Shown piece after piece: positions 31,816-38,988 of a stretch of 41,633 bases of DNA (positions within the stretch are counted from its first letter, which is position 1; each line of letters starts with the position of its first letter). The position numbers and the translations under genes were made by a program. Origin of the DNA: a virus; IMG/VR virus record IMGVR_UViG_3300045925_000147, positions 1-41,633 of that record; one strand, written 5' to 3'. A model generated the notes under the pieces. It saw nothing but the letters and a program-made list of their open reading frames with translations, was not told where the DNA came from and did not search any database.

Positions 31816-32100
31816 GTTGACCGTCACCTCGAATGTGACGCGGCTTGGGTTCGGAACCGGGACCTCGCCCCTGTCCTTGTCCACCTTGCCGACCACGCGC
31901 ACGTCATACGCAGCCGCCTCCTTCGCGCGCGCCGCCGACACCACCGCGACGTCGAAACCGATCCTGCCGCTCGCGCCGCGGTCTTCCGCCGGCCGTATCG
32001 AGAACTGAGCCGCGCTCTTCGCCTTCCTGCCCGAGTTGGCCTCACGCACGCCCGTGGAGATCTCCGACAGGCTGTCGCGGATGAACTCACGTAGAAGCAT
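31801..32100 (-). CDS. Hypothetical protein downstream of integrase
   Basis: A 99-residue protein read from ATG 32100, with GGAAGGGGGG upstream (a TTG at 32121 is an alternative). It starts MLLREFIRDSLSEISTGVRE and ends with VPVPNPSRVTFEVTV. From memory, many bacteria encode small proteins with an LREFI...L.QI..GV.EA start, a FDVAV middle and an S.V.F.VPV end; none has an assigned function. It follows the integrase in the same direction, 45 bases after its stop. Confidence 0.65.
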   Translation of the reverse strand: MLLREFIRDSLSEISTGVREANSGRKAKSAAQFSIRPAEDRGASGRIGFDVAVVSAARAKEAAAYDVRVVGKVDKDRGEVPVPNPSRVTFEVTVNSEIT

Positions 32101-32145
32101 GGGGCCCCCCTTCCTTTCCAAACGCGAAATCTAGCTCGAGCGGCC

Positions 32146-33252
32146 TCACCGCACAATCGGCGCCTCGATTTTGCAGGTGCAACCGCCTTCCCCGCAGCGC
32201 CCCCAGTGGCCCGCGTGCGTGCAGATCGGGCACACCGTGGGCGGGTTGAAGGGGCAGTGGGGGACCTCCTTCTTGGGCGGCTCGGTCCCGGCGCGCGGGT
32301 GCGCCCGGTCGTACACCCGCCTGAGGCGCTCCATGGACACGTGAGTATAAACCTGCGTCGTCGCGATAGATTCATGGCCGAGCAGCTCCTGGACGTCCCT
32401 AAGGTCGGCGCCGCCGTCGAGCATGTGGGTCGCGAAGGAATGGCGCAGACTGTGGCAGTTGGCCCGAGGGACATTCGCCCGATCGGCCACCGCGTGGACG
32501 ATGTCGAGGATCCTCTGGCCGCTCAGCTGACCCTGGCGGCCGATGAAAAGATACCCATCGTCCTTCTCGAAGTTCGACGCGATCATGTTCCGCTGCGGAA
32601 GCCACCGGAGGATCGCCAGCACCGCGCGCGGTGTGATGACGATGAACCGCTCCTTTCCGCCCTTGTGACGGATCCGGATGAGGCGCGACTTCAGGTCGAG
32701 GTCCGTCAGCTTGATGTCGAGGAGGCCCTGGCGCCGCGGGCCCGCCGCGTACAGCACCTCGAGCACCACCTTCTCGCGTGCGGTCTTCGCCTCCTCGAGG
32801 AGCTGGAGGACCACCGGCCTGCTGTGTACGAGGGGCATCGACTTCGGGACCTTGATCGGTGCGAGTTTCGCCAGCGGATCCCGCTCGATGTGACCCTCGG
32901 TCGCGAGCCACCTGAAGAAGCCGCGGACCGCGCCGACCCGCGACAGGATGGATTTCGGATGGCGCTTCGCCGCCCGCATGTCGGCGATCCACTGCTCCAC
33001 AGCGCCGGTCGTCTTCACGTCCTCCCAGGCCAGGCCGTAGGACGCGAGGTGTTCGCCGAACCAGCGGAGGGAATTCTCGTACGTCCACTTGGTGCGGTCT
33101 GAGCGGCCATGGTTCAGTAGATACGTGAACCACTCATCCGTTCGCTGATGGACAACGCAAGGTGTAGACTGCAAGCCGGATCCCGCCCCGGCCGCGTCGC
33201 CTACACCCGAACGCGCCCTCTCTGCCCCAGGATGCCCCGCTCCACACTCCAA
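32146..33252 (-). CDS. Tyrosine integrase with C-terminal zinc tail
   Basis: A 368-residue phage integrase (XerC/D-like). The SAM-like core-binding domain spans about residues 35-125, the catalytic domain 140-320. Active-site residues are Arg173 (AAGPRRQG), Lys197 or Lys200 (RHKGGKERF), His267 and Arg270 (HSLRHSFATH), His293 (LLGHES) and the nucleophile Tyr302 (QVYTHVS). The last 45 residues carry CPFNP, CPICTHAGHWGRCGEGG and CTC, an extra zinc-binding tail. The TTG start at 33252 is weak and a second TTG lies about 75 bases downstream. It would integrate or excise the phage, probably at the tRNA-like site 290 bases upstream. Confidence 0.93.
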   Translation of the reverse strand: MECGAGHPGAERARSGVGDAAGAGSGLQSTPCVVHQRTDEWFTYLLNHGRSDRTKWTYENSLRWFGEHLASYGLAWEDVKTTGAVEQWIADMRAAKRHPKSILSRVGAVRGFFRWLATEGHIERDPLAKLAPIKVPKSMPLVHSRPVVLQLLEEAKTAREKVVLEVLYAAGPRRQGLLDIKLTDLDLKSRLIRIRHKGGKERFIVITPRAVLAILRWLPQRNMIASNFEKDDGYLFIGRQGQLSGQRILDIVHAVADRANVPRANCHSLRHSFATHMLDGGADLRDVQELLGHESIATTQVYTHVSMERLRRVYDRAHPRAGTEPPKKEVPHCPFNPPTVCPICTHAGHWGRCGEGGCTCKIEAPIVR

Positions 33253-33330
33253 CCCTGCACGCTTTCTCGCTCAAGAAAAGTGCAGAGTCCCCGTTAGCTT
33301 GACGCGATAATCAGGTACGTCTCCACATGA

Positions 33331-33354
33331 CTTTTTCAGATTTCCTGAAAAAAG
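33331..33354. promoter_or_regulatory. Inverted repeat, possible operator
   Basis: CTTTTTCAG at 33331-33339 is matched by the inverted CTGAAAAAAG at 33345-33354 with a short centre. It lies between the leftward integrase and rightward early genes, just upstream of the promoter-like site at 33357. An operator is the simplest idea; a weak bidirectional hairpin is the alternative. Confidence 0.4.
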
Positions 33355-33356
33355 AC

Positions 33357-33384
33357 TTGAAACGATTCCAAGATGGTGTAATCT
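33357..33384 (+). promoter_or_regulatory. Putative sigma70-type promoter for the early region
   Basis: TTGAAA at 33357-33362, a 16-base spacer and TAATCT at 33379-33384. It lies in the divergent region between the integrase and the rightward early genes, next to the inverted repeat at 33331-33354. The match is good but unproven. Confidence 0.5.
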
Positions 33385-33541
33385 CAATCACGTGAGCACC
33401 AAGGAATCGTCGATCCCCTCGGGCTGCGCCGTACTCTCGTCTCTGCTGCTTGGTGCTCACAACACAGGCACGTCGCGCAGGGTCGGCGTGGCGCAAGGGG
33501 ATCGCTTTGAGAGGTCGGTTCGCTCCGTTCTCTTCTTTTTT

Positions 33542-33610
33542 GGGCTGCGAGTTTTGTAGAGCGTCTGCTCGACACGCAGAAGGTCGGGGGTCCGAATCCC
33601 TCACGGCCCA
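33542..33610 (+). tRNA. Degenerate tRNA-Val(GAC)-like sequence, possible attachment site
   Basis: The 3' two-thirds reads like tRNA-Val: anticodon stem TCTGC/GCAGA (33564-33580) with loop TCGACAC and anticodon GAC, T arm GGGGG-TCCGAAT-CCCTC (33586-33602), and acceptor GGGCTGC/ACGGCCC. It is not a normal tRNA: the D arm is shortened, the acceptor has a C-A mismatch, and two nearly invariant bases are changed (C at position 33 and C at 55). It lies 290 bases upstream of the integrase. A decayed tRNA or an attP carrying a tRNA 3' end are the two readings. Confidence 0.6.
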
Positions 33611-33814
33611 CTTTTGATGAGGATGTAGCGGCTGGCTGGAAAGGCCGGTCGTGGCCGGATTCAGGGGCGTAGGAGTAGTACCCGCCGGGCCGCCAGTCCA
33701 ACTCCAACTCGCGCTCAAAGACCGTCCCCCTGGGGTCCCCGTTAGCGATTCCATGAACGGTCCGGAGAGGGGGGAAAATTCGTTTTCAGGTCTTATCTAC
33801 CCTCTCTCGATAGT

Positions 33815-33843
33815 GGGGGCGGCGACAACCGCCCCCTTCATTT
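33815..33843 (+). terminator. Hairpin in the leader of the early operon
   Basis: GGGGGCGG (33815-33822) pairs with CCGCCCCC (33829-33836) over a 6-base loop and is followed by TTCATTT. It sits 17 bases before the first early ATG. It may be an attenuator controlling early transcription. The 33611-33814 stretch before it holds no supported gene. Confidence 0.6.
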
Positions 33844-33859
33844 CCTCCGAGGTGCCCTC

Positions 33860-33952
33860 ATGACCCTCGCCGTCATCGTCAGCATCGCCGTGGTCGTCGC
33901 GGCGAGCTTCAAGGATGGGGCCATGTGCGAAGAGGGGGGCGGCTGTGAGTAG
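33860..33952 (+). CDS. Single-span mini-protein, 30 residues
   Basis: Opens with a hydrophobic span (TLAVIVSIAVVVAAS) and ends with a short acidic Cys-containing tail (MCEEGGGCE). CCGAGGTG lies upstream as a ribosome site. Its stop overlaps the next start. First gene of the rightward early operon; role unknown. Confidence 0.45.
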   Translation: MTLAVIVSIAVVVAASFKDGAMCEEGGGCE

Positions 33953-34208
33953 GAAGTTGGATCCGGCGATCGCGGGAGTCGCGTACGTGGCGGCGCAGGC
34001 GGCGAAGGAGAAGTGGAAGCGGGGCCAGCATCCGAGGAGGAAGGGGCCTGGCATCAGCCACTTCCAAGGCCGGACCGTGGTGGACAGGTTCGACTCGACC
34101 GACGCGCGGGCAGAGAGCTTCAAGGCCAACGCGCCGGACGCCCCGAAGAAGGCGAGCAGGACGATGCCAGCGGCGTGGGGCCAGCCGTTCATGGGAGGTG
34201 CCAGGTGA
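33945..34208 (+). CDS. Basic hypothetical protein, 87 residues
   Basis: Read from GTG 33945, preceded by GAGGGGGGC and overlapping the previous stop; an ATG at 33915 would extend it by ten residues. The N-terminal part is helical (AIAGVAYVAAQAAKEKWKRG), followed by a basic, Gly/Pro-rich segment and an Ala-rich tail. Overlaps the next GTG as GTGA. Not recognised. Confidence 0.5.
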   Translation: MSRKLDPAIAGVAYVAAQAAKEKWKRGQHPRRKGPGISHFQGRTVVDRFDSTDARAESFKANAPDAPKKASRTMPAAWGQPFMGGAR

Positions 34209-34273
34209 GCAAGCGGAAGTGGAAGCAGCGGAAGCCGTGGTGTGAAAAGCGGTGCTGGAGGATGTTCGTATGA
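34205..34273 (+). CDS. Trp/Arg/Lys-rich micro-ORF, 22 residues
   Basis: A frame from GTG 34205 (GTGA overlap) to the TGA that overlaps the next ATG (ATGA). It encodes a very basic peptide with four Trp/Cys pairs (KWKQRKPWCEKRCWRMF). The evidence is only the double coupling; it may serve as a translational relay. Confidence 0.3.
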   Translation: MSKRKWKQRKPWCEKRCWRMFV

Positions 34274-34527
34274 CCATCACCGACGTCATGGCCGTCCTGC
34301 CCGAGGTCACCCACAGGTCCTTCACGATGCGAATGACCCCGGAGACGAGGCAGATCCTGGAGCACGAGTTTCAGATGGTGATGCGGTTCATGCCTGGTGC
34401 GACGGCGGAGCAGCGTTTGGTGGTCGGGAACTCAATCCTCAGCTGTTGGCTGGCGGGTTGCGAGGACCAGCAGAAACACTCCTTGGAATTTGCTCTGAGG
34501 CACATCAAGCAGGCAGGTGGCGCATGA
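34270..34527 (+). CDS. Small helical protein, 85 residues
   Basis: Starts at ATG 34270, eight bases after GGAGG, in an ATGA overlap with the preceding micro-ORF. It contains SFTMRMTPETRQILEHEFQM and EQRLVVGNSILSCWLAGCED, a compact helical domain. A short GTG-initiated extension upstream is unlikely. Not recognised. Confidence 0.6.
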   Translation: MTITDVMAVLPEVTHRSFTMRMTPETRQILEHEFQMVMRFMPGATAEQRLVVGNSILSCWLAGCEDQQKHSLEFALRHIKQAGGA

Positions 34528-34772
34528 TCGACCCGGTCAGCGGCTATTTCGACCACAAGCTGGACCCGCCCGCGGAGCCCGTCACCGCCACCTGCGATGC
34601 CTGCGGTGGCCTCGGCTTCCACGGCTGCGACTTGGACTGCGGCGATGACTGCTTTGGCAACCACTGGTGCGTGGTCTGCGACGGCACGGGCAGGCTGGCG
34701 GCAGCGATCGGCGGCTGTGACGACGGGGATGCCAAGCGCGACGCCAGATCTGAAATGAGGAGAGGGCTATGA
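34524..34772 (+). CDS. Small DnaJ-type zinc-motif protein
   Basis: An 82-residue protein in ATGA overlaps on both sides. It contains CDACGGLG, then CDLDCGDDCFGNHWC and CVVCDGTG, Cys pairs of the CxxCxGxG type that bind zinc in DnaJ and related proteins. Early-region partner of unknown function. Confidence 0.62.
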   Translation: MIDPVSGYFDHKLDPPAEPVTATCDACGGLGFHGCDLDCGDDCFGNHWCVVCDGTGRLAAAIGGCDDGDAKRDARSEMRRGL

Positions 34773-35212
34773 AGCTGAGCGAGGCGATCAGGGCGGGAGC
34801 GGGGTTCCCAGACATCCGCCAGCGGTTAATTGATCCGGAGACAGGGGGATGCTGCCTGTTGGGCGGGATTTTCAAAGCGAACGGGCTTCAGAACTACATG
34901 GACCTGCACAACTTCAGCGGGATGGTCACCATTTCACTGAGAGCGGACGTCCTTTTGAAGCTCTATCCATGCGCGGCGAAGCTTCCTCCATGCCCTGTCT
35001 GCGTTGAGAAACGGAAGTCGTATGCGGCTTGGCCTGTCCTCTACGAAGGCAGAGCCATCGAGTGTCTCTACGAAGCACATCACTGGAGCAAGCGCGCCAT
35101 CGCAGAGTGGGTCGAGGTCCAAGAGAAGCGGCTCAACCTGTATGGCGACTCACCGGCCGAGCCCATGGCGGTCAACGAACTGGAGGCCGCATTCGCGGGT
35201 TCGCGCAAGTGA
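34769..35212 (+). CDS. Hypothetical early protein
   Basis: A 147-residue protein with AGGAGAGGG before an ATGA overlap. It starts MKLSEAIRAGAGFPDIRQR and has GGCCLLGGIFKANG, then PPCPVCVEKR and an EAHHWSKRAIAEWVE helix. The KLSEAIR start and CCLLGG element recall small phage proteins of unknown role. The C-P-V-C pair with later His could bind zinc. Its stop overlaps the exonuclease start as GTGA. Confidence 0.6.
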   Translation: MKLSEAIRAGAGFPDIRQRLIDPETGGCCLLGGIFKANGLQNYMDLHNFSGMVTISLRADVLLKLYPCAAKLPPCPVCVEKRKSYAAWPVLYEGRAIECLYEAHHWSKRAIAEWVEVQEKRLNLYGDSPAEPMAVNELEAAFAGSRK

Positions 35213-36099
35213 ATCCAGAGCTTACGGCACCTGCGACGGCGACGGCCAGGCGGCTGAACTGGTCGACGCTCAAGCACCTCATGGTGTCGCCGAAGCTTCT
35301 TAAGTGGCGGATGGACCGGCCGGAGGTGGAGTCGCCGGCCATGAAGCTGGGGACGGCTCTGCACTGCGCGGTGTTCGAGCCAGCGGAGTTCCCCAAGCGG
35401 TGGGTAGTGGCCGGCCGCTGCGCCGCCAGCGTCAAAAGCACGGGCCTCCCCTGCGGCAGTCAGGGCAGCCTCTTCGACGGCATCGACTGGTATTGCAAGG
35501 TGAGAGGCCACGCGACCCCCACGGCCAGCGAGAAGGTCGAGGGCGTGGAGATCGTGACCCTTGAGCAGTTGGAGGTGGTCCGCGCCGCCGCCGCCGCCAT
35601 CGCCGACCACAAGGTCGCCAGCAGGATCCTGAGCGGCGGCCTCCCCGAGCACGAGCTCGAGTGGCAGAACCCCGAGACGGGCATTCTCTGCCGCGGGCGC
35701 CTGGACTACCTGAAGCCGCGCGAGGTCGTGGACCTTAAGTCGACGGTGGAGGAGACCCTGTGGGGCATCCGCCGGAAGTGCGCCACCATGGCCTACCACG
35801 CCCAACTCGCCTGGTATCACGACGGCGCGATCGCGGCCGGGCGCCTCCAGCCGGACGCCCAGCTGCCCGCCCTCGTGGCAGTACAGACGGTGGAGCCGTA
35901 CGACGTCGCGGTGTTCCGAATGAACAAGGCCGACTACGAGGCCGGCCAGATCTGCTACCGCGACCTCCTTCTCAAGTTCCGCGACTGCCAGATCACCGAC
36001 GACTGGTACGGCATCGCCCGCGACGTCCAGCCCATGAACCTCCCGGACTGGGCGCCGGGTATGAACGGATCGAACTACGACGAGGTGGCCTTTGACTGA
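35209..36099 (+). CDS. RecE-like PD-(D/E)XK exonuclease
   Basis: A 296-residue protein read from GTG 35209 in a GTGA overlap. Landmarks: LNWSTLKHLMVSPKLLKW at the start, MKLGTALHCAVFEP (motif I region), the PD-(D/E)XK core as GRLDYLKPREVVDLKS with Asp, Asp-x-Lys, and the following HAQLAWY (QxxxY). This is the RecE/exonuclease VIII-type family. It resects double-strand ends to expose 3' single strands, which the ERF protein encoded next can anneal. The two genes overlap by eight bases and form a phage recombination module. Confidence 0.88.
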   Translation: MNPELTAPATATARRLNWSTLKHLMVSPKLLKWRMDRPEVESPAMKLGTALHCAVFEPAEFPKRWVVAGRCAASVKSTGLPCGSQGSLFDGIDWYCKVRGHATPTASEKVEGVEIVTLEQLEVVRAAAAAIADHKVASRILSGGLPEHELEWQNPETGILCRGRLDYLKPREVVDLKSTVEETLWGIRRKCATMAYHAQLAWYHDGAIAAGRLQPDAQLPALVAVQTVEPYDVAVFRMNKADYEAGQICYRDLLLKFRDCQITDDWYGIARDVQPMNLPDWAPGMNGSNYDEVAFD

Positions 36100-37177
36100 A
36101 AACAGGCACGAAGTCATTGCACATCCGGCCATGACGCAGGTCGCGAGCGCCCTTCATCCGCTGGTGGAGAAGATCGTCGCCAAGGACCTGACGCCCGAGA
36201 CGCTGGAGAAAGTCTTGAACATCCAGCGCGAGTTCGAGAAGGACCAGCAGAGGCGCGCGTACACCGAGGCCCTGGTCGCGCTCAAGAAGGACCTGCCTGC
36301 CTTCATCAAGCGCGACAACAAGGTCGATTTCACGAGCGACACCGGCAAGCGAACCCACTACACCCACGCGACCCTCGCCAACGTCCTCGACACCGTGAAC
36401 CCCAAGCTCGAAGCCCACGGGTTCAGCCTCACCTTCAAGCCCGACGTCGCGAACGGCGTGGTGTACGTGAAGGCCAGGTTGACTCACCACGCGGGGCACT
36501 CCGAGGAAGCCACCCTGTCTGCGGCTCCAGACGTCAAGGGCAACAAGAACCCCGCGCAGGCCGTCGGCTCCACCATGACGGCCCTCCAGAGGTACGCCGC
36601 CCTGGCACTCCTCGGCATCGCGACAGCCGACATGGATGACGAGGCACCGGGCGAGCGGACCGTCGCCCCGGCCGTCGACGAGAAGATCGACCCCGCCACG
36701 AACGCCAAGTACCTGCGGCGCTGCCTTGAGCTCGGGCGCAACAAGGAGCAGGTCGAGAAGTTCATCGGCAAGCCCGTCCCGGAGTGGACGTCCAAGGATC
36801 TCGAGACGATCAAGGGCTGGATGGGAGCCGCCGCTCAGAAAACTACCACGGCGAACCCGGAGACGGCTGGGGCCGCTCCACATACCAGCTCCGCCGGCGC
36901 GTCCGACGGTGGGAGCGAGCCTCAGCCAGAACCCGGCGAGGACCGCGGAGAATCAAACCCCTTCGACAGCCGCTGCACCTGCGGCTTCACCTGCCCCGGC
37001 CCCGCCGAGTACGCCGACCACCTCGCCGCCACCGGCCACGGCAAGTTCAAGTGCGGCGACGCCGGCTGCAAGTTCTCCGCCGACGACGAGGACGAGGTTG
37101 GAAGTCACCAGCTCGGCGCCGGCCACGGGTCGTACCGGCAGCCCAACGAGCCCAAGGAAAAGGCTCGGAAACGGTAG
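36092..37177 (+). CDS. ERF-family single-strand annealing protein with C-terminal zinc fingers
   Basis: A 361-residue protein with TTG start inside the exonuclease stop. The ERF domain spans about residues 45-190: YTEALVALKKDLPAFIKRDN, then HYTHATLANVLDTVNPKLEA, HGFSLTFKP and GSTMTALQRYAALALLGIAT. After a helical middle and an acidic/Ser linker, the tail has CTCGFTCPGPAEYADHLAAT then KFKCGDAGCKF and SHQLGAGH, two C2H2-like fingers. ERF proteins coat and anneal ssDNA in phage recombination and circularisation. The finger tail is unusual and may increase DNA binding. Confidence 0.88.
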   Translation: MTENRHEVIAHPAMTQVASALHPLVEKIVAKDLTPETLEKVLNIQREFEKDQQRRAYTEALVALKKDLPAFIKRDNKVDFTSDTGKRTHYTHATLANVLDTVNPKLEAHGFSLTFKPDVANGVVYVKARLTHHAGHSEEATLSAAPDVKGNKNPAQAVGSTMTALQRYAALALLGIATADMDDEAPGERTVAPAVDEKIDPATNAKYLRRCLELGRNKEQVEKFIGKPVPEWTSKDLETIKGWMGAAAQKTTTANPETAGAAPHTSSAGASDGGSEPQPEPGEDRGESNPFDSRCTCGFTCPGPAEYADHLAATGHGKFKCGDAGCKFSADDEDEVGSHQLGAGHGSYRQPNEPKEKARKR

Positions 37178-37460
37178 GCCCACTTTGGTGAGAGAGGAGG
37201 ACTATCGAGCAACCCACATGATTCCTCCATCGGGAACAGAAAACGGGATGGCCGACGGCAACCCGGCCGTCCCGCGGGGCGCTTATCAAAATCGTCCGTC
37301 CGGGTCGGCCGGCCTAGCGAAACATAAGGTATTCGCGTGGGACGGACTACTGGGTAAGTGCTCCGCGAGACGACCGGAACTGGGCTCTGGCGAGAGGGGA
37401 TGGAAACGGGGACCGCGAGTGTAGGGCGCGGTCCCGAATTATTCGGAGTCGGGGGGATTC
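37178..37460. other. Intergenic region with two strong hairpins
   Basis: Between the recombination module and the winged-helix gene. CGGGATGGCCG (37244-37254) pairs with CGGCCGTCCCG (37264-37274), and GGGACCGCG (37409-37417) pairs perfectly with CGCGGTCCC (37427-37435), followed by AATTATT. They may be terminators or RNA-processing sites. A 68-codon frame from 37218 to 37424 is open over the same bases, but its ribosome site is poorly spaced, so I do not call it a gene. Confidence 0.55.
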
Positions 37461-37844
37461 TTGGACCTGTTCGGTAGCACGGCGCCAACCTTCAACCGCT
37501 GCCTCGGCTGCGACCAGCCGATGCTTCACGGCGTTGTGCACGTCTGTCCGCGCAATGACATCACCTCGCGCAAGCACGGAGGCGTCCAGACGTCGAACGA
37601 GGCTCATGCCACGACGCCGGAGTCGTACCGAGAGAACCTCAGGCAGAGGCTCTTTGAGGTCATCGCGGCCAGCATGGACGGCAAGACCGCCGACGAACTC
37701 GTGGTCGAGCTCGACATTCCTCTGCAGACAGTGAGCGCGAGGCTGTCGGAGCTTTTGCGAGACCGGCGCATTGAGGACTCCGGGCGCAGGCGTGCGACCA
37801 GGCGGGGGAAGTCGGCGCGGGTTCTGGTGGGGAGGGCTGGATGA
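37461..37844 (+). CDS. Winged-helix protein with N-terminal zinc site
   Basis: A 127-residue protein from TTG 37461 (GGGGGG upstream). The N-terminus has CLGCDQPMLHGVVHVC, likely zinc-binding. Residues about 52-115 form a winged helix: LRQRLFEVIAASMDGKTADE, the recognition-helix region LDIPLQTVSARLSELLRD, and the wing RIEDSGRRRATRRGKSAR. Similar phage proteins act as regulators or replication/recombination accessories. Ends in an ATGA overlap. Confidence 0.72.
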   Translation: MDLFGSTAPTFNRCLGCDQPMLHGVVHVCPRNDITSRKHGGVQTSNEAHATTPESYRENLRQRLFEVIAASMDGKTADELVVELDIPLQTVSARLSELLRDRRIEDSGRRRATRRGKSARVLVGRAG

Positions 37845-38068
37845 AGCACCGTCGCGGCGGAAGCGGCGATTCCCACAGAGGCTTTCTCGGCTGGGAGTCC
37901 TTTCATCAGTCACGCGATGAACAACACTGGCGGCGGCCGCGACGGTGGCCGGTCGAGCCTTATGGGCGTCGGTTTACGGGTCAGAAGTTCGGGTGGTTTC
38001 CATGGCGTCCCGCGTGGCGCCGGGAGTGTTCTCCAGTTTTTCGAGGTCAATTGAAGTTGTGGGCGTGA
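37841..38068 (+). CDS. Basic Trp-rich small protein
   Basis: A 75-residue frame starting in the ATGA overlap with the winged-helix gene. It is very rich in Arg and Trp (EQHWRRPRRWPVEPYGRRF, then WFPWRPAWRRE). No family is recognised. The start overlap favours translation, but the odd composition leaves it uncertain. Confidence 0.4.
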   Translation: MKHRRGGSGDSHRGFLGWESFHQSRDEQHWRRPRRWPVEPYGRRFTGQKFGWFPWRPAWRRECSPVFRGQLKLWA

Positions 38069-38116
38069 AGGGACCGGCCGCGTCGCCTGCGGCCTCGACT
38101 GGAATCAGGGGGAAGC

Positions 38117-38623
38117 GTGCGAGAGAGCGAGACGTTCAAGCGCCTTGGGAAGTTCACATGCCCGGAGTGCAGGCTGGAATTCAACACCGCGGAACTCCTC
38201 GGCGAGCACCTCCAGGTCCACGACGTCCCGGCCGTCCCAGCCTTCGACGACCCCCTGGCGCGCGCGGCTGACATTGAGGACTCGGACAACGGTCGCCGGG
38301 TCATGGCGGCAATAGGAAGGAAGGGGGGACGGATGGCGAGGAAATGGGTGTGCGCCGAGCACGGGTTCACGACGGGCAGCGGGTACGCCTGGTCGATCCA
38401 CAAGAAGGAATATCACGGTGGCACGGATCCCCGCGACGCCGAGGACATCCCGACCCCGGCCAGGCTGAGGAAGAGGCAGGGCAAGAACGGCCACCACCCG
38501 TTCGCCGACGCCATCGACGCGCTGAAGGTCCGGCGCGCCCACCGCATGGCCAAGCTGGCGGCGAGTGACCACCAGGTGGCGGAGATCGACCAGATGATCG
38601 TGAAGCTGGAGAAACTGGGATGA
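38117..38623 (+). CDS. Phage protein with two C2H2-type zinc fingers
   Basis: A 168-residue protein with AGGGGGAAGC before GTG 38117. Finger 1 at residues 14-35: FTCPECRLEFNTAELLGEH followed by LQVH. Finger 2 at about 75-98: WVCAEHGFTTGSGYAWSIHK then EYH, with one Cys replaced. The C-terminus is helical and basic. C2H2 fingers of this kind are uncommon in bacteria but known in phages and in Ros-type regulators. DNA binding is likely. Confidence 0.72.
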   Translation: MRESETFKRLGKFTCPECRLEFNTAELLGEHLQVHDVPAVPAFDDPLARAADIEDSDNGRRVMAAIGRKGGRMARKWVCAEHGFTTGSGYAWSIHKKEYHGGTDPRDAEDIPTPARLRKRQGKNGHHPFADAIDALKVRRAHRMAKLAASDHQVAEIDQMIVKLEKLG

Positions 38624-38988
38624 AGACTCTCGACGTGATGTCCATCACAAATACTGACCCCATTTTCAAGGAGGCGTCCATGTCCGGAGCATCGGCGGCG
38701 AGAAAGCAGGGCGAGATCGCAGGTTTGCGGCCGCCCGAGGTCATCGAGCTAGAGTCCGCGATCTGGGACGTGAAGGAGTGGCAGGCCGAGCACAAGCGGT
38801 CGACGGAGCGTGGCAAGGAGCTGAAGGAGAACCTGGCCGGGAAGTTCCGGAAGTGCCAGCTCGTGGCCCACGCCTTCAACCGCCAGGGCGAGGAGCTGTC
38901 GGCCAGCCTCTCGACCGAGGACAAGGTGAAGGTCAAGGCCGGGAAGGCGAAGAGGAAGAAGCGCCATGCCGCGTTCCCCAAGAGGTAG
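38620..38988 (+). CDS. Small helical basic protein
   Basis: A 122-residue protein in an ATGA overlap with the preceding gene; a second ATG with GGAGG upstream lies at 38680. It is helical (PPEVIELESAIWDVKEWQAE, HKRSTERGKELKENLAGKFR) with a basic tail (KAGKAKRKKRHAAFPKR). Its 3' end overlaps the RuvC-like start. Not recognised. Confidence 0.6.
   Translation: MKTLDVMSITNTDPIFKEASMSGASAARKQGEIAGLRPPEVIELESAIWDVKEWQAEHKRSTERGKELKENLAGKFRKCQLVAHAFNRQGEELSASLSTEDKVKVKAGKAKRKKRHAAFPKR

Noticed and set aside
33311-33754. Minus-strand frames opposite the tRNA-like site
   Set aside because: Their sequence (VRDSDPRPSACRADAL, and GREGFGPPTFC in another frame) is the well-known false translation of the tRNA antisense strand.
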